From assembly GCF_019049325.1 (NCBI RefSeq), contig NZ_JAGMUO010000117.1:14575-78574 (forward strand): a DNA stretch of 64,000 nucleotides, written 5' to 3'. Below are positions 57,281 through 64,000 of the stretch, piece by piece. A program made the position numbers and the translations under genes. Below the pieces are notes generated by a model. That model had not been told where the DNA came from, searched no databases, and worked only from the letters and a program-made list of their open reading frames with translations. The first letter of the stretch is position 1. Every line of letters begins with the position of its first letter. This DNA comes from Streptomyces sp. AC512_CC834 (lineage in GTDB: Bacteria; Actinomycetota; Actinomycetes; Streptomycetales; Streptomycetaceae).

Positions 57281-58672
57281 TCACGCCGCGGCGGGCAGTT
57301 CGGTGCGTGTGCGCTGGATCAGGTCGCCGACCTCGGGGTGCGCCTTCCACGGTGCGAGGGCGCGGGTGACGTCGTGGAGGTAGCTGTGGGCTCGGGCGGA
57401 GTGAACGGTGCTGAGGATGCGCAGTGAGGTGTTCGCTGCTGTGAGGCCGGCTTCGAGTTCGCGGTTCTGGAGGTGGCTGGTGGCCAGGACGGCCATGCGG
57501 ATGCCGGTGGCTCGGGTGAAGCGGTCCGCGGGCATGGGCTCGGCCAGCTCGTTCCAGGCGAAGGCGCCCTTGGGGTCGGCGAGGTCGCGGTGTACTTCGG
57601 TGGCGTCGGCGGCGAGCCGGGCGTGGGTCATGTAGGCGAGCTGCTGCGGATCGTGGCTGCCGGGTCGGATGGAGTCGAGCAGTTCTTCGGTGCGGCCGAG
57701 GGCGGCCTTGGCTGCTCTGGCATTTCCGCTGCGCCCGTGGGCACGGGCCTCGGCCAGCTTCGCGAAGGCCAGCACCCGGGGTGCGGCGTGGCCGAGACCG
57801 CGCTCGTAGGCGCCCTCGGCCATGTCGGCGGCCTGGTCGGGGCATCCGCGCAGGAATGCTTGGAGCGCCATGGTGGCCAGCACGTAGCAGCCGCTCTCCA
57901 CGTTGCCTGCGGCCCGCGCCAGACGCAGGGCCTGGACGAAGTGCCGCTGGGCGACGTCGTGGTGACCGGTGTCGACGGCTGACCAGCCCACGACACGGGA
58001 CAGCTCAGCGGTCGCCGCGAACAGCTCGCGCCCGATGGTCTCGGTGTACGTGCCGGTCAGTAGGGGTGCGGCGCGCAGGCGTAGGCATTCGGTGACGGAG
58101 CTGGCCTTCCAGTTCCCGCCGCCGTAGCGGGAGTCCCAGAGGCGGGCTTCATCGGCGGCCTTCCACAGTTCGCCGAGGTCGCTGCGGCCTACCTGGCGGC
58201 CGCCTTCGTGCGCGGTGGGGGTGTCGGTCGGCTTGGCCAGCCAGCGGGTGACGGGGGTGGCGAAGGCGGCGATGGCGAAGCCGTTGCTGATGAGTTTGCG
58301 GCGGGAGCGGTCCACGGTTCTCCAGTAGGTCGCGGCGACGCGGATCGCATCGACGGGGTCGCGGGCGAAATCCAACCCCATATCAGGGTTTCCGCCTGAC
58401 CTGCCGTACATGCCGATTTCGTCCACGCTGACCGGCCTGCCGAGGCGTTCGCCCAGCGCAGCGGCCAGAAACTCAGGGGTCCGGCCGCGCGGGGTCATTC
58501 CGAGATTCACCCATCTGGCGACACTGGTGTGCTCGTACCTGAGGGGCACGCCGGCCGCTGCCCCGATCTTGTTGATCTGCGCGGCCAGCGATTTATGGCT
58601 CGCGCCGGCCTGGGTGACGAGCCGGGCCAGAGCCTCGTTGGGATCGCTCTGGCGGTCCTTTGCAGACGTCAC
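57281..58672 (-). CDS. HTH regulator with C-terminal TPR-like helical domain (island regulator)
   Basis: This 463-residue protein starts at GTG, with GGAGGGGGCTCG upstream. The longer frame to 58858 is unsupported. The N-terminal 80 residues contain a Cro/XRE-like helix-turn-helix (SHKSLAAQINKIGAAAGVPL, then HTSVARWVNLGMTPRGRTP). The rest is an all-helical array with TPR-like spacing, for instance AYERGLGHAAPRVLAFAKLA. It is the Streptomyces regulator type sometimes labelled Tat pathway signal protein, although I see no true signal. It is divergent from the dehydratase gene and probably controls the block. Confidence 0.82.
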   Translation of the reverse strand: MTSAKDRQSDPNEALARLVTQAGASHKSLAAQINKIGAAAGVPLRYEHTSVARWVNLGMTPRGRTPEFLAAALGERLGRPVSVDEIGMYGRSGGNPDMGLDFARDPVDAIRVAATYWRTVDRSRRKLISNGFAIAAFATPVTRWLAKPTDTPTAHEGGRQVGRSDLGELWKAADEARLWDSRYGGGNWKASSVTECLRLRAAPLLTGTYTETIGRELFAATAELSRVVGWSAVDTGHHDVAQRHFVQALRLARAAGNVESGCYVLATMALQAFLRGCPDQAADMAEGAYERGLGHAAPRVLAFAKLAEARAHGRSGNARAAKAALGRTEELLDSIRPGSHDPQQLAYMTHARLAADATEVHRDLADPKGAFAWNELAEPMPADRFTRATGIRMAVLATSHLQNRELEAGLTAANTSLRILSTVHSARAHSYLHDVTRALAPWKAHPEVGDLIQRTRTELPAAA

Positions 58673-58745
58673 CGAGCCCCCTCCAACCAGCTGTTGTCCT
58701 GCGACGCGGATGCCGCAGGTGCGGGACCCGAGCCTAGGACGTGAC

Positions 58746-58798
58746 GGGGAGGCGGGGATACGGGATGTGCGTTGTTCGCCCCCATAGTTCGCCTCCCC
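58746..58798. promoter_or_regulatory. Inverted and direct repeats in the divergent island promoter
   Basis: GGGGAGGCG (58746-58754) and CGCCTCCCC (58790-58798) are exact complements 35 bases apart. The right arm overlaps a direct repeat, GTTCGCCCCCAT (58774) and GTTCGCCTCCCCAT (58787), with a 13-base period. They lie between the HTH regulator and the dehydratase gene and are plausible binding sites of that regulator. Confidence 0.45.
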
Positions 58799-58862
58799 AT
58801 GCCCCCGCGCCGGCGGTTCCCTGAGGGCAGACAGCGACTCGCCAACGGGCCCCCACATCGAC

Positions 58863-58877
58863 TTAGGGGTCTGGTGT
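58863..58877 (+). promoter_or_regulatory. Shared TTAGGGGTCYGGYGT motif, copy upstream of the dehydratase operon
   Basis: TTAGGGGTCTGGTGT sits 49 bases upstream of the dehydratase ATG. The same 15 bases with two transitions occur upstream of the murG-like gene at nearly the same distance. It may be a promoter element or an activator site joining the two transcription units. Confidence 0.5.
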
Positions 58878-58926
58878 TCGAGGGGTCCGCTGTCCCTTCC
58901 CGGTCCACGACCAAAGTGGGTGTCAG

Positions 58927-59931
58927 ATGTACGAAATTCTCGTCACCGGCGGTGCCGGCTTCATCGGTTCGCACTTCGTCCGGCGGATGCTGCGCCGGGA
59001 CGACGTGTCCCGGGTGACCGTGCTGGACGCGCTCACCTACGCAGGCAACACCGCGAACCTCGGGGATGCCTTCCTCGACCCGAGGCTGACCTTCGTCCAC
59101 GGCAACATCCTCGACGCCGCGCTCGTGGACGAGCTCATGGCCCGGCACACCGTGGTGGTGCACTTCGCTGCTGAATCGCACGTCGACCGTTCCCTCACCA
59201 CGGCCGACCGCTTCCTCACGACGAACGTCCTGGGGACCCATACCCTCGCCGCGGCCGCGGGCCGCCACGGGATCGAGAAGTTCGTGCACGTCTCGACGGA
59301 CGAGGTGTACGGTTCGCTGGCCGAAGGCGCAGCAGGCGAGGACGCCCCCTTACGGCCCGGCGTCCCCTACGCCGCGTCGAAGGCCGCCAGCGACCTCGTG
59401 GCCCTGAGCCACTTCCAGACCTACGGCCTGCCGCTGTGCGTGACGCGCAGCTCGAACAACTACGGCCCCCACCAGTTCCCCGAGAAGATCATTCCCCTCT
59501 TCGTCACCCGCCTCCTGCGCGGGGAGAAGGTGACCCTGCACGGTCAGGGACAGCATGTGCGCAACTGGCTGCACGTGGACGACAACTGCGCCGGCATCGA
59601 GCTCGTGCTGTGCGCCGGGAAGCCCGGCGAGATCTACAACCTGGGCGGCGGCACCGACCTCACCAGCCGCGACCTGACCGCCAAGCTCCTGTCCCTGTGC
59701 GGCACGGACTGGGACTCGGTGACCTACATTCCCGACCGGCAGGCCAACGACCTGCGGTACTCCATGCTCTGGGACAAGATCCGCGCTCTCGGCTTCCGCC
59801 CGGCCCACGACCTCGACGAAGGGCTGGAGAAGACCGTCCAGTGGTATCGCCACAACCACGGCCGGCGGACGCCGCCCCTGTCCGCCGCCATGCGTCCGCG
59901 CGTCATCCTCGCCACGGCCCAGGGAGCCTGA
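58927..59931 (+). CDS. NDP-sugar 4,6-dehydratase (RmlB/StrE-like), with a TTA codon
   Basis: This 334-residue extended SDR has a GxxGxxG at TGGAGFIG (7-14), the 4,6-dehydratase active-site segment HVSTDEVYGS (about 121-130), YxxxK as YAASKAA (148-154), and SSNNYGPHQFPEKIIPLF, typical of dTDP-glucose 4,6-dehydratases. It would make a 4-keto-6-deoxy NDP-sugar. Leu142 is encoded by TTA (59350-59352), the codon read by bldA tRNA, so expression may be tied to development. It starts a three-gene operon, with the ATP-grasp gene two bases downstream. Confidence 0.92.
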   Translation: MYEILVTGGAGFIGSHFVRRMLRRDDVSRVTVLDALTYAGNTANLGDAFLDPRLTFVHGNILDAALVDELMARHTVVVHFAAESHVDRSLTTADRFLTTNVLGTHTLAAAAGRHGIEKFVHVSTDEVYGSLAEGAAGEDAPLRPGVPYAASKAASDLVALSHFQTYGLPLCVTRSSNNYGPHQFPEKIIPLFVTRLLRGEKVTLHGQGQHVRNWLHVDDNCAGIELVLCAGKPGEIYNLGGGTDLTSRDLTAKLLSLCGTDWDSVTYIPDRQANDLRYSMLWDKIRALGFRPAHDLDEGLEKTVQWYRHNHGRRTPPLSAAMRPRVILATAQGA

Positions 59932-59933
59932 GC

Positions 59934-61169
59934 ATGTCTGAGAGCTGGCCACAGGGTGCGCTGATCGTGCTGGGTGCATCGGAGGAGCAGATCCCGCTCT
60001 ACCAGGAGGCACGACGCCGTGAGATCCCGACCATCGCGGTGGACATGCGGTCGGACGCTCTCGCGTTTCCGTTCGCCGACGCGGCCCTGACGATCTCCAC
60101 CCGGGACACCGGCGCCATCGCCGACGCGCTGGGCGACGTACGCCCCGCCGGGATCGTATGCGGCGCGAGCGACGCCGGGCTCGCCAGTTGGCACGCCCTG
60201 GCGCTGCGATACGGCACTGCCTACGTCTACCCCAAGAGCGCACTCGTGGCCCTCGACAAGGCCGCGTTCCACGAGATCACCGCTGCCTGCGGCATTACCG
60301 GATACGGATGGACCGCGTCGAGCGATCCGGATGAGGTCGTCGCAAAAGCGGCGGGGCTGCGCTTCCCGCTCGTGATCAAGCCTGTGGATGGTTCGGGAAG
60401 TAAGGGTGTCACCCGCGTCACCCGCCCGGACGACCTACCGGCCGCCGTCGCCCACGCCCGTGTCTACTCCGCCTCTCGGACCGTGATCGCTGAGGAGTTC
60501 GTCCAGGGCCGTCAGTTGACCATTGATCTCTTCCTGCGGGACGGCAGGTCGATGATGACCTGCGTCAAGGAGCAAGAGCTTGTCGCCGGGAGTTTCGTCG
60601 TCAGGCGGATCAGCACGGTGCAGCTGTCCTCGGCGGAACACGACCAGCTTGAGGCGAGCGCCGAACGGCTGTGCCGTGCACTTGGCATTGTCGATGGGCC
60701 GGCGAACTTCGACCTTGTCCTTGGTACAGATGGTCAGGCGCGCATCATCGAGGCCAACCCACGTCTCAGCGGCGACAGCATCCCGCGAGTGCACACCGCC
60801 GCCTATGGCGTGAACGTCGTGGGTGCGCTCGTCGCACTCGCGCTCGGCGAGCCGTTCGACGATCATCTGGTGCCGACGCGCAACGAGCAGGCGGCGGTGG
60901 AGCTGGTCGGATCACCGCTCATCACGGACGGCGAGTTGGTCGCATGGGAAGGCGTCGCCGAAGCCCGCAACATCCCCGGGATCACCGACGTCGTGCTGTA
61001 TGCCAAGCCGGGCGACCTTATACGGCCGCACGACCAGTCCGGCCACAAGATCGGCATGTTCGTCGCTGCCGGGCCGTCGGTCGCGGACGTGTCCTCGGCT
61101 CTGGAGACGGCCGGCGCGCTGATGCGACCGATCATCCGTCCGATCACGAAGGCGGAGGGTGAGTCATGA
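59934..61169 (+). CDS. ATP-grasp ligase (carboxylate-amine type) of unknown substrate
   Basis: This 411-residue protein has an N-terminal Rossmann-like domain (ALIVLGASEEQIPLY). An ATP-grasp domain follows, with the glycine-rich loop FPLVIKPVDGSGSKGV (about 143-158), the adenine-side EEFVQGRQLTIDLF and the metal site FDLVLGTDGQARIIEANPRL (Asp, Glu, Asn near 258-277). The layout is that of carbamoyl-phosphate synthase-like/biotin carboxylase-like ligases, which make amides or peptide bonds through an acyl phosphate. The overlap with the aminotransferase (ATGA) and the two-base gap from the dehydratase mean one operon. The likely role is joining a carboxylate to the amino sugar or a precursor. 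GC is a little lower than in neighbours. Confidence 0.88.
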   Translation: MSESWPQGALIVLGASEEQIPLYQEARRREIPTIAVDMRSDALAFPFADAALTISTRDTGAIADALGDVRPAGIVCGASDAGLASWHALALRYGTAYVYPKSALVALDKAAFHEITAACGITGYGWTASSDPDEVVAKAAGLRFPLVIKPVDGSGSKGVTRVTRPDDLPAAVAHARVYSASRTVIAEEFVQGRQLTIDLFLRDGRSMMTCVKEQELVAGSFVVRRISTVQLSSAEHDQLEASAERLCRALGIVDGPANFDLVLGTDGQARIIEANPRLSGDSIPRVHTAAYGVNVVGALVALALGEPFDDHLVPTRNEQAAVELVGSPLITDGELVAWEGVAEARNIPGITDVVLYAKPGDLIRPHDQSGHKIGMFVAAGPSVADVSSALETAGALMRPIIRPITKAEGES

Positions 61170-62320
61170 TCAACTCGTCAAAGCCGGATACCCGGCGCAA
61201 TGCCAGGCCGTACCTCTACGGCCAGGAGGCCGCCGCCGTCGCCCAGGCCCTGGAGTCCGGCCAGTACGGACACACCAGCGTCACCGAGGAGTTCGAGCAG
61301 AGGATTGCCGAATTCCTCGGCGTCCACGATGCCGTGGCCGTCACCTCCGGCACCGCAGCCCTCCATACCGCCCTACTCGCCGCCAAGGCCGGCCCCGGTG
61401 ACGAGGTGATCGTCCCCTCGATGACGTTCTGCGCGACGATTCAGGCGATCCTGGCCGTCGGCGCCACCCCGCGGTTCATCGAGATCGACCCCGCCACCCT
61501 GTGCGTGGACCACCAGCTAGTCCTGGAGGCGGTCACCGACAAGACGGCCGCTGTCATGCCGGTCCTGTTCGGCGGCCGGCCCGTCGACCTCTCCGCCATC
61601 CGGGAGGACCTCGACGAACGGGGCATCGTTGTGATCGAGGACGCGGCGCACGCGTTCGGCTCCCGGCACGGCACACGCCGCGTCGGGGCGAGCGGCACCG
61701 CCCTGACCTGCTTCTCGTTCGGCCCGATCAAGAACCTCACCTGCGGCCAGGGCGGCATGGTCATCCCCCGCACGCCCGCGGAAGCCGACACGATCCGCAG
61801 GACCCGGCTCTTGGGCGTGGTCCAGTCCCAGGGCGAACGCGCGAACACCACCAGCTACCGGGTGGAGGGCTTCGGCCTGCGCTACCAGCTCTCTGCCCTC
61901 AATGCCGCCATCGGCCTGGTCCAGCTCGACGGCTTCCAGGCCGCCGAGGACACCCGCCGCCACCTGTGGCGCACCTACCGCGACGCCCTCGCCCCGCTGG
62001 ACGGTGTCACGCTCGTCGACGTCGACGTCGACCAGGCGGTGCCACACCTGTGCCAGGTCCGCATCGCTCACCGCGACGAGGTGTTCGCCGCCCTCCGGGG
62101 CCGGGACATCGGAGTCGGAGTCCACTACCCGCCCAACCACACCCAACCAGCGTTCGCCGCATTCAGGCGTCACCTGCCGGAGACCGAACAGGCCGGTGAG
62201 GAGATCCTCAGCCTGCCGTTCCACCAGCACCCCACCGAGCCGGACATCGACCTCGTGGTGACCTCGCTCGAACAGGCCCTCACGTCCGCCGGAGGTTCAT
62301 CGGGACGCGGCCGCCCCTGA
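61166..62320 (+). CDS. DegT/DnrJ/EryC1/StrS-family PLP aminotransferase
   Basis: This 384-residue sugar aminotransferase has the cofactor Lys at Lys189 in SFGPIKNLTCGQGG, the PLP phosphate contact in SGTAALHTALLAA, an Asp in IEDAAHAFGSRHG, and the family end YPPNHTQPAF before SLPFHQHPTE. It would aminate the keto sugar made by the dehydratase. It overlaps the ATP-grasp stop by four bases. It ends ten bases before the stop of the opposing MurG-like gene, so the two transcripts converge. Confidence 0.94.
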   Translation: MINSSKPDTRRNARPYLYGQEAAAVAQALESGQYGHTSVTEEFEQRIAEFLGVHDAVAVTSGTAALHTALLAAKAGPGDEVIVPSMTFCATIQAILAVGATPRFIEIDPATLCVDHQLVLEAVTDKTAAVMPVLFGGRPVDLSAIREDLDERGIVVIEDAAHAFGSRHGTRRVGASGTALTCFSFGPIKNLTCGQGGMVIPRTPAEADTIRRTRLLGVVQSQGERANTTSYRVEGFGLRYQLSALNAAIGLVQLDGFQAAEDTRRHLWRTYRDALAPLDGVTLVDVDVDQAVPHLCQVRIAHRDEVFAALRGRDIGVGVHYPPNHTQPAFAAFRRHLPETEQAGEEILSLPFHQHPTEPDIDLVVTSLEQALTSAGGSSGRGRP

Positions 62321-62330
62321 ACGCGGCCAA

Positions 62331-63506
62331 TCAGCCGGATGCTGCGGACAGCACCACATCCACGAGCCGGTCCGCCGCATCCGGTCGCCCCTTCGAGCGG
62401 GCACGCTCCGCCATCCCCGCCCGCAGGGCGGGGTCGGTCAGGAGCGGGCCCACCGCATCCCGGAGAGCCTGGCCGGTGACCTCGCCGAGCAGAGCGAGCG
62501 CGGCCCCGGCGTCGGCCAGGTGCCGGGCGTTGTGTGCCTGCTCGTTCCCGGCCGACGTGGCGAGCGGAACGAATACGGCCGGCTTGCCGAGCGCGGTCAG
62601 CTCGGCCATGGTCCCGGCGCCGCTCCGGGACACCACCACGTCGGCCAGCGCCAGAACGTCCGGCAGCTCCGACCCGACGAACCCGCTCACGTGGTACCGC
62701 CCGGCGAGAACCGGATCCAGGCCGCTGGCGGCCGCCCGGAGTCCGTCCACGTTCGCCGGACCGCACTGGTGGACTACGTTCGCATGCGCCAAGAGCCAGG
62801 GCAGCACCTCACGGACGACCAGATTGATCTGCTGGGCGCCCTGGGCCCCGCCGGTGACGTACACGGTCGGCAGATGCCGGTCGAACCCGTGCAGGCCCAG
62901 TGCCTCGATCGCCTTGTCCCCGTGGCCGCCCAGCACCTCAGGCCGTACCGGGTTTCCGGTGACGACCGCACGCTCACGCACCTCGGCCGGCAGCAGCGGC
63001 AGCGAGGACTCCGAAGACACCGCGATGCGCGTCGCCGAACTCGCCAGCTTCCGGTTGGCCAGCCCGAGCCGGACCGTCTGCTCATGCAGGACCAGCGGGC
63101 GCCGGCACAGCCGCGCAGCGAGCCCGGCCGGGACCGCCACATACCCGCCGGTCGCCAGGACCACGTCCGGCTGGAACTCCGACACGATCGAGCGGGCCTG
63201 AGCGACGCCGAGCGGCACCCGCGCCATGTCCTTCACGTTCGCAGCGGACAGCATCCTGAGCGGATTCGACGAGCGGCGGATCTTCCCCGTGGCCACCGTC
63301 CTGAAGGCGATGCCCTCCGCCGGCGCGACACGCGCTTCGAGACCGTCCGCCGTCCCGATCCACAGGACATCCAGCGTGCCGCCCGCATCCGCGAAGCGGC
63401 CTTGCAGCGTACGGATCGCCGTCAGGGCCGGGTAGGTATGACCGCCAGTGCCTCCCCCCGTCACCAGCAGCCGGAACGAACGCGGGAGCGTGGAGGAAGT
63501 GTTCAC
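62331..63506 (-). CDS. MurG-like GT28 glycosyltransferase paralogue
   Basis: This 391-residue GT-B enzyme of family 28 has the N-terminal LLVTGGGTGGHTYPALTAI and the C-terminal nucleotide-sugar site SRSGAGTMAELTALGKPAVF, ending SAGNEQAHNA. Both are close to MurG, which transfers GlcNAc to lipid I. It lies outside any division/cell-wall cluster, beside sugar-nucleotide genes. I infer that it transfers the amino sugar made here to an acceptor and does not serve peptidoglycan synthesis. A GTG at 63506 follows a -10-like TAGGGT by seven bases, so it is probably leaderless. GTG 63515 is an alternative start. Confidence 0.88.
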   Translation of the reverse strand: MNTSSTLPRSFRLLVTGGGTGGHTYPALTAIRTLQGRFADAGGTLDVLWIGTADGLEARVAPAEGIAFRTVATGKIRRSSNPLRMLSAANVKDMARVPLGVAQARSIVSEFQPDVVLATGGYVAVPAGLAARLCRRPLVLHEQTVRLGLANRKLASSATRIAVSSESSLPLLPAEVRERAVVTGNPVRPEVLGGHGDKAIEALGLHGFDRHLPTVYVTGGAQGAQQINLVVREVLPWLLAHANVVHQCGPANVDGLRAAASGLDPVLAGRYHVSGFVGSELPDVLALADVVVSRSGAGTMAELTALGKPAVFVPLATSAGNEQAHNARHLADAGAALALLGEVTGQALRDAVGPLLTDPALRAGMAERARSKGRPDAADRLVDVVLSAASG

Positions 63507-63513
63507 CTCACGC

Positions 63514-63565
63514 ACCCTACTGGCTGCCCAACGCCTCCCGTTACCGAAGGACGCCGGACCCCTAA
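63514..63565 (-). promoter_or_regulatory. Promoter region of the murG-like gene with shared 15-bp motif
   Basis: On the minus strand TTAGGGGTCCGGCGT (63551-63565) lies 44 bases before the GTG. It matches the motif upstream of the dehydratase in 13 of 15 positions. A -10-like TAGGGT (63514-63519) ends seven bases before the start, consistent with a leaderless mRNA. No clear -35 box is visible, which fits dependence on an activator. Confidence 0.5.
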
Positions 63566-63590
63566 CCCTCGCCAACCCCTCAGAAGCGGA

Positions 63591-63636
63591 ACCGTCGCTA
63601 CCGTTCAATCCTGGATCATTACCGGCGCTACCCCTG
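63591..63636 (-). repeat. Right 46-bp inverted repeat flanking the sugar-gene block
   Basis: This is the reverse complement of the 57030-57075 segment with two mismatches. It abuts the stop codon of the TetR gene at 63637 directly. Both copies keep the reading TVATVQSW-x-x-TGATP if translated, but in frames that belong to no real gene. Confidence 0.85.
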
Positions 63637-64000
63637 TCACGCCTGGCGGGTCAGAAGGGGCACCGCAATGCCGTCGACGATCCGTTCGATGGCCTCGTCG
63701 GACACGGGCCGCAGCGTCATGAGGACCTCGTGCCGGAAGAGATCGAAGGGCAGCGAGACGAGACGCGGCTCCAGCAGGGAGGCGTCCACCTCCCCCCGCC
63801 GGACGGCCCGCTGGACGATCTCCTCGGCCGCCGAACGCCGGCCCGCCAGCACATACTCGCGGAGTTGGTCCGGATTCGTCCCCGTGTCCGCGAAGTACCC
63901 GTCGAGGAGGATCACGGTCGCCACGAGAAGGTCGGTCCGCGACGCGTTCGCCGCCCGCAGGACGGCGATCAGGTCACCACGGAGCGTCCCCGTGTCCGGG
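63637..64000 (-). CDS. TetR-family regulator, C-terminal part (runs off window)
   Basis: The frame is open to the right edge of the window. About 120 C-terminal residues are present, reading TLRGDLIAVLRAANASRTDLL, then a helical ligand domain ending PLLTRQA. Patterns such as GTLRGDL and the RHEVLMTLRPVSDEAIERIV end are those of TetR C-terminal domains. The DNA-binding N-terminus is outside the window. The stop codon touches the right inverted repeat. The GTG at 63924 is internal. Confidence 0.75.
   Translation of the reverse strand, partial: PDTGTLRGDLIAVLRAANASRTDLLVATVILLDGYFADTGTNPDQLREYVLAGRRSAAEEIVQRAVRRGEVDASLLEPRLVSLPFDLFRHEVLMTLRPVSDEAIERIVDGIAVPLLTRQA

Noticed and set aside
57030..63636. 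Inverted repeats as ends of an insertion sequence
   Set aside because: No transposase or recombinase is present between them and no target-site duplication was recognised, so I call it a repeat-flanked block only.

Overview
The window is high-GC DNA with strongly GC-biased third codon positions, many GTG starts, ATGA/GTGA gene overlaps and actinobacterial families (conservon, SsgA-like protein, DasR-type operators, actinobacterial CysO/CysM/Mec). It is a chromosomal segment of a Streptomyces species. From memory and without a search, the gene order resembles the part of the S. coelicolor core chromosome that carries conservon 12, nagF/nagE1/nagE2, ssgG and hppD.

Layout. 1-3569: the 3' part of a long Ala/Glu/Arg-rich coiled-coil protein, then an NmrA-type reductase divergent from its probable TetR regulator. 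4016-9853: a complete conservon (histidine-kinase-like CvnA, roadblock CvnB, DUF742 CvnC, GTPase CvnD) ending in a CYP157-like/CYP154-like P450 pair. 9918-17989: housekeeping and membrane genes (AhpD-like, alpha/beta hydrolase, VOC protein, MFS porter, DUF445, SGNH hydrolase, DUF1707). 18023-24561: an ABC-2 exporter, a class A penicillin-binding protein, a guanidine-III riboswitch with its SMR exporter, a GroES-like protein and a DUF3618 protein. 24654-28409: bcp, an HNH nuclease with four internal repeats, tRNA-Leu(UAG), rdgB, a lipoprotein and rph. 28513-31708: the N-acetylglucosamine PTS (nagF, nagE1, nagE2) with three DasR-type sites. 31823-40775: a metallo-hydrolase, a membrane-anchored MazF-like protein, the CysM/CysO/Mec cysteine route with a Cys leader peptide, an amino acid permease, DUF2017, clpS, pncB and pncA. 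40922-51609: a secreted M6 protease, two RDD proteins, an SsgA-like protein, a GlcD-type oxidase, a TPR protein and hpd. 51734-56974: an Lrp regulator, a four-gene osmoprotectant ABC transporter and a Lon-C-type protease.

The least familiar part is 57030-63636. A 46-bp inverted repeat (44/46 identical) flanks a 6.5-kb block holding an HTH regulator, an RmlB-like NDP-sugar dehydratase with a TTA codon, an ATP-grasp ligase, a DegT/StrS aminotransferase and, in opposite orientation, a MurG-like glycosyltransferase. A shared 15-bp motif lies about 50 bp upstream of both the three-gene operon and the murG-like gene, which ties them together. I infer a small amino-sugar conjugate pathway acquired or moved as a unit. 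The product is unknown. A TetR gene runs off the right edge.
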